From contig DGUQ01000009.1 in the NCBI GenBank assembly GCA_002394725.1, positions 1-5,547 on the forward strand: a stretch of DNA of 5,547 nucleotides, written 5' to 3'. The position numbers were made by a program, and so were the translations under genes. Shown piece after piece: positions 1 through 5,522 of the stretch; the first letter of the stretch is position 1, and each line of letters begins with the position of its first letter. This DNA comes from Ruminococcaceae bacterium UBA4306 (GTDB lineage Bacteria; Bacillota; Clostridia; Oscillospirales; Acutalibacteraceae). The notes under the pieces were generated by a model that ran no database searches, had not been told where the DNA came from, and was given only the letters and a program-made list of their open reading frames with translations.

Positions 1-2
1 CG

Positions 3-173
3 GCGATGATGTCCGACTACGCCGAGCTGCTCAGCTTTTTATCGAGCGGCGCCGATCTGAATGACCTGATCGCCTCCGCGAACGCGCTCCCAAGGTGCAG
101 CGTCGCGGACAGTCACTCTCCTGCCGCCTATATGGCTGCCCTGGACGCGGTCATCGGCTGTTCAGCAGGATAG
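3..173 (+). CDS. 3' end of an unidentified gene (left-truncated)
   Basis: An open frame runs from the left edge of the window to a TAG at 171-173, giving 56 residues that contain LLSFLSSGADLNDLIASAN and end PAAYMAALDAVIGCSAG. The composition is protein-like, with a helix-rich pattern and Ala, Leu and Asp spread in amphipathic fashion, and codon choice (GCC, CTG, GAC, ATC) resembles the confident genes to the right. No motif lets me name a family. Two adjacent ATG codons at 6-11 could in principle start a 55-residue protein, but no ribosome binding site can be judged because the window begins there, so I treat it as the tail of a longer gene. It converges with the mecA-like gene and their coding ends overlap by 23 bp (151-173). 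No intrinsic terminator is visible for either gene in the overlap. Confidence 0.6.
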   Translation, partial: AMMSDYAELLSFLSSGADLNDLIASANALPRCSVADSHSPAAYMAALDAVIGCSAG

Positions 174-654
174 TGCCATGCTCCCGAACCCGCGCGAAAA
201 CGGCGTTGCTCACAGGATACAGCTCCCCGTATTCACTCAGCCGCGCCGTCATTTCACCCACCGCTGATACACAGGGCAAAAGAAGATATCGCCCCTCGTA
301 CGCGTAGACGGTATAGCCTCCGTTGGGATATGACCGCCAAAAATCGAGCATAGCGTCGGCGTCGAAGAACACGCAAAGCTCACGTGCCTGTGTCCACTTG
401 ATACGGAACTTTTTGCGGTGCTTGACGGTATGTACCGAGATGATCAGCAGACAGCCCGTGTTCGAGGGAAGCGCCTCGATCAGATAGCTCTTCCCGCGGT
501 GATCCAGTCCGCAGATCTCCCCTACGCGGCAAAGCAGATCCTTCAGCCCCGATTGCACCTTGTCGCCGTTGTCCAATGTAAGAGAGTATTGTCGCATATC
601 CCCCTCACATAGGGACACCAATATCGTCTTTTCCCCGATCATCTCAACCGTCAT
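151..654 (-). CDS. mecA: MecA-family adaptor protein (ClpC adaptor / competence regulator), short form
   Basis: The 167-residue product resembles MecA, the adaptor that delivers substrates such as ComK to the ClpC-ClpP protease in the cytoplasm. The N-terminus, M-T-V-E-M-I-G-E-K-T-I, lines up without gaps with the family start (MEIERINEHTV in Bacillus). Residues 58-74 (LIEALPSNTGCLLIISV) match the end of the N-domain. The C-domain (about 91-167) has a typical end, with LSEYGELY at 139-146 and REHGTILL at 157-164. Bacillus MecA is about 218 residues; here the acidic linker is missing and a basic one, KHRKKFRIKW (78-87), takes its place. An upstream in-frame GTG at 658-660 is possible, but ATG at 652-654 is preferred because GAGG lies 7 nt upstream and the family alignment begins there. 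Family identification comes from remembered patterns, not a search; a diverged paralogue with other substrates is possible. Confidence 0.75.
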   Translation of the reverse strand: MTVEMIGEKTILVSLCEGDMRQYSLTLDNGDKVQSGLKDLLCRVGEICGLDHRGKSYLIEALPSNTGCLLIISVHTVKHRKKFRIKWTQARELCVFFDADAMLDFWRSYPNGGYTVYAYEGRYLLLPCVSAVGEMTARLSEYGELYPVSNAVFARVREHGTILLNSR

Positions 655-677
655 ACGCACACCTCATATCTAAACCC

Positions 678-706
678 ATGATAAAACATCCGTCATCCGT
701 AAACAA
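678..706 (-). promoter_or_regulatory. Possible sigma-A promoter of the mecA-like gene
   Basis: Read on the minus strand, TTGTTT (complement of 701-706) is followed after 17 nt by TATCAT (complement of 678-683), about 24 nt before the mecA-like start codon. The -10 matches five of six consensus bases, the -35 only three of six. The spacer holds two perfect tandem copies of CATCCGT (plus-strand 687-700). The assignment is weak but is the best in the short leader. Confidence 0.35.
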
Positions 707-750
707 GTGAAGATTACTGGATGGAAAGAATTGGTATTCTTATCATATGT

Positions 751-782
751 GGTGAATGGTGAATAGTGAATGATGAATGGTG
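751..782 (+). repeat. Left terminal heptad repeat array
   Basis: Four tandem 7-bp units, GGTGAAT, GGTGAAT, AGTGAAT and GATGAAT, are followed by GGTG. The array is the left arm of the inverted repeat that bounds the MITE-like element and closely resembles the array at 5523-5547 in the same orientation. Confidence 0.85.
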
Positions 783-899
783 CCGGGAAACGCTGACGCG
801 TTTTGGATTGGTATAGTGTTTGCAGAATATATTGTTTATCTCTCTTTGATAAACCGGTGAAAGTTTGTCGTTCTTTATCAATTGGGTGAGGGCGAAGCC

Positions 900-931
900 C
901 TCCATTTACCATTCACTATTCGCTATTCACC
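900..931 (-). repeat. Right terminal heptad repeat array (inverted)
   Basis: Read on the minus strand the units are GGTGAAT, AGCGAAT, AGTGAAT and GGTAAAT, then GGAG. It mirrors the left array with five mismatches in 32 positions. Confidence 0.85.
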
Positions 932-940
932 AAAAAACCA

Positions 941-969
941 TTGACACCTCCTGTCGCATATTGTAATAT
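941..969 (+). promoter_or_regulatory. Sigma-A promoter of the GH13-GNAT operon
   Basis: A perfect -35 box TTGACA (941-946) is followed after 17 nt by TAATAT (964-969), which matches the -10 consensus at four of six positions. A start site near 976 would give a leader of roughly 47 nt before the GH13 start codon. The -10 lies in a small inverted repeat, ATATT-GT-AATAT (958-969). The -35 box begins 9 bp after the right end of the MITE-like element. No clear catabolite-response or LacI-type operator is visible. Confidence 0.6.
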
Positions 970-1009
970 TTGGGTATAGGCAACGATCCACCCCATCATA
1001 ACCATACAT

Positions 1010-1014
1010 AGGAG
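1010..1014 (+). promoter_or_regulatory. Ribosome binding site that fixes the GH13 start
   Basis: AGGAG lies 8 nt before ATG at 1023. An in-frame GTG at 1014 overlaps this motif and so is unlikely to be the start. Confidence 0.85.
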
Positions 1015-1022
1015 TGAACGAC

Positions 1023-2582
1023 ATGAGTACAAGCTGGCTGAAAAATTCCGTTTTTTATGAGATCTACCCCCAGAGCTTTTGCGACAGCAACTCGGACGGT
1101 ATCGGCGATCTGCGCGGTATCGTGACCAAGCTCGATTATATCAAGAACCTCGGCTGTAACGCGATCTGGATCAACCCCATCTATGACTCGCCGTTCATGG
1201 ACGCGGGCTATGATGTGCGCGATTACAAAAAGATCGCCCCACGTTACGGCACGATGGAGGATTTTGAGCACCTGTTGGAGCAGGCTCACAAAAAAGAGGT
1301 GCGCATCCTGCTCGATTTGGTGCCCGGTCATACCAGCGACACACATGAGTGGTTTCAAAGCGCTAAGACAGGCTTTCCGACTCCTCATGATGACCGGTAC
1401 ATCTTCACCAAATGTGTGTGGGACGCTCCCACGGAATACCGCATGATGTGCGGCGTATGCGAGCGCGACGGCAACTATCTGGTCAACTACTTCTCCTCTC
1501 AGCCGGCGCTCAACTACGGCTTCTATGAGGTCACCCACCCCGAGTGGCAGTTTTCATCCGACTCTCCCGAGGCATGGGCGACCGTTGACGCCCTCAAGGA
1601 TATCATGCGCTTCTGGCTTGACAAGGGCATCGACGGCTTCCGCGTTGACATGGCGGATTCGCTGGTCAAGAACGACGACGATAAGGTCGCGACCGCCAAG
1701 ATCTGGCGCAATATCCGCGAGATGATGGACGCCGACTATCCCGACGCGGTGCTGGTCAGCGAATGGAGCAATCCCCTGCGCGCGATCGTCAACGCGGGCT
1801 TCCACGCGGATTTTTATCTTGATCATCAGGGCAACGGCTACAATGAGCTGTTCCGCAAAAGAGCCACCCCCGACTCTGATAACCTGAGCGTCTTTGCCGA
1901 CGGCGCGCACGGCGATATCACCGCCTTTTTAGCGGACTACGTACCTGCCTACCTCTGCTCTAAGGATCACGGCTACATCAGCTTCATCACCAACAATCAC
2001 GATATGCCCAGAGCGCCGTTTTATATGAGCGAATGGATGATACAGCTCAGCCACGCCTTCATCATGACGATGCCGGGCGTACCCTTCGTCTACTACGGCG
2101 ATGAGATCGGCATGCGCTACCGCACCGACCTGATCTCTAAGGAGGGCGGCTTCTCGCGCACCGGCTCGCGCACCCCGATGCAATGGAACCATGAGAAGAA
2201 CCTCGGCTTCTCCGACGCGGACGAGGATATGCTCTATCTGCCGCTCGACTACAGCGAGGGCTACCCCACCGTCGAGGATCAGATCGGCGTGGGCGGCAGT
2301 ATATATGAGAACCTCAAATCGCTGATCGCGTTGAGAAAAGCAAATCCCGAGCTGATGAATGAGAGTGATTTTGAGATCGTGTACGCCAAAGAGAAGGAGT
2401 ATCCCTTTGTCTACAAGAGAGGGAGCTTTACGGCGTTCATCAACCCGAGCGACGAGGACAAGACCATCGAATTCGGCGCCGACGGCATGAAGGAATATTA
2501 CTTCCTCGGCGGCTATGAGATCGGCGAGGACAGTGTCACCATCCGCAGCCGCAGCTTCCTGCTGCTGCGATCGGAAGGATAA
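1023..2582 (+). CDS. GH13 alpha-amylase-family glycosidase (alpha-glucosidase / oligo-1,6-glucosidase-like), cytoplasmic
   Basis: The 519-residue enzyme should hydrolyse or transfer alpha-linked glucose units inside the cell, since it has no signal peptide. Conserved GH13 blocks occur in order: NSVFYEIYPQSF (8-19); a calcium-loop DSNSDGIGDLRG (21-32); region I DLVPGHTSD (98-106); region V QPALN (160-164); region II GFRVDMADS (205-213) with nucleophile Asp209; region III VSEW (245-248) with acid/base Glu247; region IV NNHD (324-327) with Asp327; GDEIG (359-363); and RTPMQW (383-388), typical of the oligo-1,6-glucosidase/trehalose-synthase group. The last 90 or so residues form the usual beta-rich C domain. 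Length fits the group. Two departures stand out: Gly102 where region I usually has Asn before His, and Ala162 where the group has Asp in QPDLN. Family is secure; substrate and subfamily are not, and a transglycosylase or phosphorylase-like activity cannot be excluded. It is followed by a GNAT gene in the same direction. Confidence 0.95.
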   Translation: MSTSWLKNSVFYEIYPQSFCDSNSDGIGDLRGIVTKLDYIKNLGCNAIWINPIYDSPFMDAGYDVRDYKKIAPRYGTMEDFEHLLEQAHKKEVRILLDLVPGHTSDTHEWFQSAKTGFPTPHDDRYIFTKCVWDAPTEYRMMCGVCERDGNYLVNYFSSQPALNYGFYEVTHPEWQFSSDSPEAWATVDALKDIMRFWLDKGIDGFRVDMADSLVKNDDDKVATAKIWRNIREMMDADYPDAVLVSEWSNPLRAIVNAGFHADFYLDHQGNGYNELFRKRATPDSDNLSVFADGAHGDITAFLADYVPAYLCSKDHGYISFITNNHDMPRAPFYMSEWMIQLSHAFIMTMPGVPFVYYGDEIGMRYRTDLISKEGGFSRTGSRTPMQWNHEKNLGFSDADEDMLYLPLDYSEGYPTVEDQIGVGGSIYENLKSLIALRKANPELMNESDFEIVYAKEKEYPFVYKRGSFTAFINPSDEDKTIEFGADGMKEYYFLGGYEIGEDSVTIRSRSFLLLRSEG

Positions 2583-2594
2583 TAAGAAATCAAC

Positions 2595-2617
2595 GGGGGC
2601 GGTCGATACCGTCCCCC
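2595..2617 (+). other. Intercistronic GC-rich hairpin
   Basis: GGGGGCGGT (2595-2603), a CGAT loop and the right arm ACCGTCCCCC (2608-2617) form a 9-bp stem with one bulged T at 2612. No T-tract follows (TATCTATAAG), so it is not a convincing intrinsic terminator. It sits 12 bp after the GH13 stop and ends 10 nt before the next ribosome binding site, where it could protect the upstream message end or lower downstream expression. Confidence 0.6.
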
Positions 2618-2637
2618 TATCTATAAGAGAGGTAATG

Positions 2638-3192
2638 ATGAAACACACAGGAACCGTTACCATTGAGACCGACCGCCTGATCCTGCGGCGGTTCACATTG
2701 GATGACGCGCGTCAGGCGTTCGACAACTGGATGTCGCGTGAGAAGGTCACGCGCTATATGACATGGCAGCCCTACCAAAACGTTGACGAGGTCAAGAATT
2801 ACATACAATACGTGATCGGCACCTATGAAAAGCCCGACACCTATTATTGGGCGATCGAGGAAAGGAACAGCGGACAGGTCATCGGCAGTATCAGCGTGAT
2901 ATGGCTCAACGAAGAAGTGGAATCTGCCGAGGTCGGCTACTGTCTGAGTAATGATTATTGGGGCAGAGGAATGATGCCCGAGGCGCTCAGCGCCGTCATC
3001 CGCTATCTATTTAAAACTGTTGGATTGAACCGCATTCAGGCAGGGCATGACGTAAACAATCCGAGCTCGGGCAGAGTAATGGAGAAGTGTGGGATGCGGT
3101 ATGAGGGCACCATGCGTCAGGCGGATCGCAATAACCAAGGTGTGTGCGATACCGCTGTGCACGCGATCCTCAAACGCGAATACGATACTTGA
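2638..3192 (+). CDS. GNAT-family N-acetyltransferase, RimJ/RimL type
   Basis: The 184-residue product should transfer an acetyl group from acetyl-CoA to an amine; the acceptor is unknown. It follows the RimJ/RimL (Acetyltransf_3) plan: an N-terminal strand TDRLILRRF (11-19); a central sheet ending AEVGYCL (97-103); the acetyl-CoA pyrophosphate loop YWGRGMMPEAL (107-117), matching the W-G-x-G-x-x-x-E-A pattern; and the C-terminal NPSSGRVMEKCGM (141-153) typical of this branch. Length matches the family. Two tandem ATGs occur at 2635 and 2638; the second is chosen because AGAGG (2628-2632) is then 5 nt away rather than 2. Longer in-frame extensions run into the end of the GH13 gene and lack a better site. 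The gene lies 55 bp after GH13 with no obvious promoter between, so co-transcription is likely, and the terminator after it closes the unit. Acceptors in this family include ribosomal proteins, amino sugars and antibiotics; nothing here discriminates. Confidence 0.92.
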   Translation: MKHTGTVTIETDRLILRRFTLDDARQAFDNWMSREKVTRYMTWQPYQNVDEVKNYIQYVIGTYEKPDTYYWAIEERNSGQVIGSISVIWLNEEVESAEVGYCLSNDYWGRGMMPEALSAVIRYLFKTVGLNRIQAGHDVNNPSSGRVMEKCGMRYEGTMRQADRNNQGVCDTAVHAILKREYDT

Positions 3193-3200
3193 TAGATATG

Positions 3201-3231
3201 AAAACCTTCCCCATAGGAAGGTTTTATTTTT
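3201..3231 (+). terminator. Rho-independent terminator of the GH13-GNAT operon
   Basis: AAAACCTTCC (3201-3210) pairs perfectly with GGAAGGTTTT (3216-3225) across a 5-nt loop, and the arm runs into TTTTATTTTT. It starts 8 bp after the GNAT stop codon. It separates the GNAT gene from the promoter of the secreted SGNH gene. Confidence 0.93.
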
Positions 3232-3255
3232 GCCCTTCCCCTTCCTGCCGCGCTC

Positions 3256-3284
3256 TTGACCAATTCGACAAAAACTGCTATTAT
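3256..3284 (+). promoter_or_regulatory. Sigma-A promoter of the SGNH hydrolase gene
   Basis: TTGACC (3256-3261, five of six) is separated by 17 nt from TATTAT (3279-3284, five of six), which is preceded by TG at 3276-3277 as in an extended -10. Transcription would start near 3291, giving a leader of about 59 nt before the chosen start at 3350. Confidence 0.75.
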
Positions 3285-3349
3285 ATGAAAATATGCAGCT
3301 GTCATTAGCATTATTGGATGCAAAATTATCAACGAAAGCGAATGATTAC

Positions 3350-5521
3350 ATGCTAGTAAAACGAATCCTTTCGATCCTGCTGACGGCAGTGATCCTGATC
3401 GGATCATTTGCCGCGCTGCCTACGGCGGCTACAGCCGCACAGTCCTCTTTTGTTCCTACCTTTAGCAATATCGAAGTCATCGACGGCGGTGTGCGGTTCA
3501 CATGGGAGCCGTACATCAACAGCAGTTATCCCGACGGCGTATTCTACCGCGTCTATTACAAAAACGCCTCGGGAGATTGGGTGAGGATGATCACCACAGC
3601 ATCCACACGCTTTGTCGATCTCGACGTCCATATCGGTCATTCGTATACCTATACGATCCGCTGTGTCACTCCCGATGAGAGTGAATTTGCCTCAGACTTC
3701 AACGCGACAGGCTGGACGGTCACCTACTATGACGCTCCCTCGGTATCTGCCGATGTCGGACGCGGCGTCACAACCGATGACGGTATGAATCAAGTCAAAC
3801 AAACGCCTGCGATAACCGCGGATGATGGACCGGACGATACCGTTAATGATACAACTGACGTACAAGAGACCTTTGATGAGGAGGAGGAATTGCCCATTAA
3901 CTCCAAGGGCGATTCCGATCTTGCCCCTACCGCGGCGGATACTCCCGTCATCAAGCAGGATACCCTCTCATGGACGGGCGACGCGCCTGCCTATCGCGTC
4001 TATCGCAAACGGATGGACTCCGACGAGCTCGAGGTGATCTGCGACTCCACCGCCGAGAGTTCCTTTACCTACGAATATGAGCAGGATGACTCCGTCTACG
4101 CCTACAAGGTATGCGCGCTCGATCGCTACGGCGAGGTCGCGAGCGCCTGCGGCGTGACCCCCTATTTCACCGAGGGTGAGTTATACTGCACCCGTAACCG
4201 CTGGATCTATGAGCTGCTGTGCACGGAATATGACGACGTCGCTGAACACGATTTTTCGGATTACACCTACGAGGAGCTCAGCGATCTGGCGCATGAATAC
4301 GGCGCGCTGACGCCGATGGGCTACTTTAACGACGGCACAAGCCTGAATCGGCGTTTCACCGCCGATACGCTGATCAACCTGTATCAGTATGAGCCGCACG
4401 CTCTGGGCAACACCTACAACATCCCGGGCAATAACACGGAGAGCTTCATCAAATGGAACCGCAACCTCTACTATGCCGCGGACACCTCCTACTCCAACAT
4501 CAATACGGTCGCTTACTACGGCTGGTTTGATCCCGATTACCGCAATCAGCTCCACCTCTTTGACGAGGTCAACGCCGACGAATGGGATCACCTGATGGAG
4601 GATTTTTCACTTTACCGAACATGGCACGGCAAGACCGTGATCTCCTTCGGCGACAGCGGTATGCAGGGCAGAGGCAATATCGTCAAGGCAAACGGCGCGA
4701 GCTTTGAGAGCTCATGGCGCGACATCAACCGCAATGATTTTGTCAACAAGCGTTTTCCGCGTCTGAACGAGGAAATGATGGAGGGTCCCGTCGAAATCAT
4801 CGGCGAAAAATACGGCATGAACCACCGCGACTACTCATGGTCGGGCTCGTCAATGGGCACTGAGCTTGAGAAATCGGGCGCCTATTACATTTTTACCAAC
4901 TCCGCGTCCTATAAATGCCACATCGCCAATCAGGTGCGTACCGCGATCAAAGAGAATCAAAAGGCGGATCTGATCATCCTCAACGGCGGCGATAACGATG
5001 TTTATTATCCGTCGATCCCGTATTCTGCCGCTACTCCGTCCCGATACGTACATGACTGGGGCTACAGCGCGCCCGAATGGTTCAGTACACCTTATCACCG
5101 TGATTTCCACTACGCGCACCCCGAGTATTTCCACTATAATGACAGCAAGGTCATCGAAGACTACTCCAACGAGACCTCCTTTGTCGGCGGCGCCGAAATG
5201 ACCTTTGATCTGATCAAGAAGAACTATTCGTCTGTACCGGTCATCTATATCCGTTCTCACCAGATCGATTACGATTCACTGGAATATCAAAGGGTCTTTC
5301 AGGAAAAGATGCTCAGCATTGCTGCCGAAAACGGCGCACGCACGGTCGATCTATTCAACATCTCCGACCTCGACGGCTTCAACAAGCGCATGGTCGCGAA
5401 ATTCTGCTATGACGGCTACTGGCCGGATGGCAGCGTTGACGATTCGGGCGTGCACCCGAACGGTCGCGGCTACTCCATGCACTACCTGCCGCATATCGAA
5501 AAGGTGATGGGGGAACTGTAG
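3350..5521 (+). CDS. Secreted multidomain SGNH/GDSL-type hydrolase with Fn3-like domains
   Basis: This 723-residue exported protein is probably an esterase or deacylase acting on a polysaccharide or wall polymer; the substrate is unknown. Order: signal peptide 1-30 (LVKR, hydrophobic core, cleavage likely after ATA-A); Fn3-like domain about 34-129; acidic Thr/Asp-rich linker about 131-200 with DEEEE at 176-180; a second Fn3-like domain about 198-272; a segment 281-350 with an SLH-like rhythm (TRNRWIYELL, HDFSDYTYEE, LNRRFTADTL); then the SGNH domain from about 425. SGNH blocks visible are ISFGDSGMQGRG (Ser436), SWSGSS (Gly499), GGDND (Asn549) and GVHPNG (His702). The usual Asp three residues before His is Ser699; Asp698 is one place further away. 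An aromatic-rich insert occupies about 552-600. There is no sorting motif, dockerin or C-terminal membrane segment. An in-frame ATG at 3293 would bury the signal peptide and lies almost at the predicted transcription start. The start at 3350 has only a weak ribosome binding site. Confidence 0.88.
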   Translation: MLVKRILSILLTAVILIGSFAALPTAATAAQSSFVPTFSNIEVIDGGVRFTWEPYINSSYPDGVFYRVYYKNASGDWVRMITTASTRFVDLDVHIGHSYTYTIRCVTPDESEFASDFNATGWTVTYYDAPSVSADVGRGVTTDDGMNQVKQTPAITADDGPDDTVNDTTDVQETFDEEEELPINSKGDSDLAPTAADTPVIKQDTLSWTGDAPAYRVYRKRMDSDELEVICDSTAESSFTYEYEQDDSVYAYKVCALDRYGEVASACGVTPYFTEGELYCTRNRWIYELLCTEYDDVAEHDFSDYTYEELSDLAHEYGALTPMGYFNDGTSLNRRFTADTLINLYQYEPHALGNTYNIPGNNTESFIKWNRNLYYAADTSYSNINTVAYYGWFDPDYRNQLHLFDEVNADEWDHLMEDFSLYRTWHGKTVISFGDSGMQGRGNIVKANGASFESSWRDINRNDFVNKRFPRLNEEMMEGPVEIIGEKYGMNHRDYSWSGSSMGTELEKSGAYYIFTNSASYKCHIANQVRTAIKENQKADLIILNGGDNDVYYPSIPYSAATPSRYVHDWGYSAPEWFSTPYHRDFHYAHPEYFHYNDSKVIEDYSNETSFVGGAEMTFDLIKKNYSSVPVIYIRSHQIDYDSLEYQRVFQEKMLSIAAENGARTVDLFNISDLDGFNKRMVAKFCYDGYWPDGSVDDSGVHPNGRGYSMHYLPHIEKVMGEL

Positions 5522-5522
5522 G

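Larger units (their letters stand above)
751..931. mobile_element. MITE-like element with heptad-repeat terminal inverted repeats
   Basis: A 181-bp non-coding segment is bounded by imperfect 32-bp inverted repeats (751-782 and 900-931) that agree at 27 of 32 positions when one is reverse-complemented. Each end is made of four heptads of the type (G/A)GTGAAT. Between the ends lie three short perfect hairpins: AAACGC/GCGTTT at 788-803, GTTTATC/GATAAAC at 834-854 and GAGGGC/GCCCTC at 888-902. There is no transposase and no credible open frame, so any movement would depend on enzymes encoded elsewhere. I see no clear target-site duplication; only a T/A pair (750/932) extends the symmetry. The element sits between two divergent promoters without breaking either. 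An outward-facing partial copy of the same heptads begins at 5523. Non-autonomous mobile element is an inference from structure; a genome-wide copy count would settle it. Confidence 0.7.

Noticed and set aside
726..741. AAGAAT-TGGT-ATTCTT inverted repeat left of the element
   Set aside because: It is a perfect but short A/T-rich 6-bp palindrome with no link to a promoter or to the element ends; likely chance.
751..782. Heptad array as a CRISPR fragment
   Set aside because: The 7-bp units abut directly with no spacers and there are no cas genes.
788..803. AAACGC-TGAC-GCGTTT as a LacI-type or catabolite-response operator for the GH13 gene
   Set aside because: The centre is a 4-nt loop rather than the usual central CG, it is inside the element and lies more than 130 bp before the promoter.
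670..912. Minus-strand open frames of 63 and 80 codons across the element
   Set aside because: They run through the heptad repeats and hairpins, have low-complexity translations (HYSPFTTY-type) and no ribosome binding site; they are by-products of the repeat.
996..1538. 180-codon minus-strand frame opposite the GH13 gene
   Set aside because: It lies antisense to conserved GH13 motifs and resembles a shadow of a GC-biased third codon position; no family features are seen.
2595..2617. Intrinsic terminator after the GH13 gene
   Set aside because: The stem is good but no T-tract follows; a full terminator exists after the GNAT gene instead.
2515..2637. Longer start for the GNAT protein inside the GH13 gene
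   Set aside because: The extra 41 residues translate the end of GH13 and the hairpin, have no family counterpart, and a suitable AGAGG site precedes the later ATG.
1929..2696. 255-codon minus-strand frame opposite the GH13 C-terminus and GNAT start
   Set aside because: The translation is rich in Val, Ala, Asp and Arg as expected from the complement of biased codons, spans two confident genes and shows no domain.
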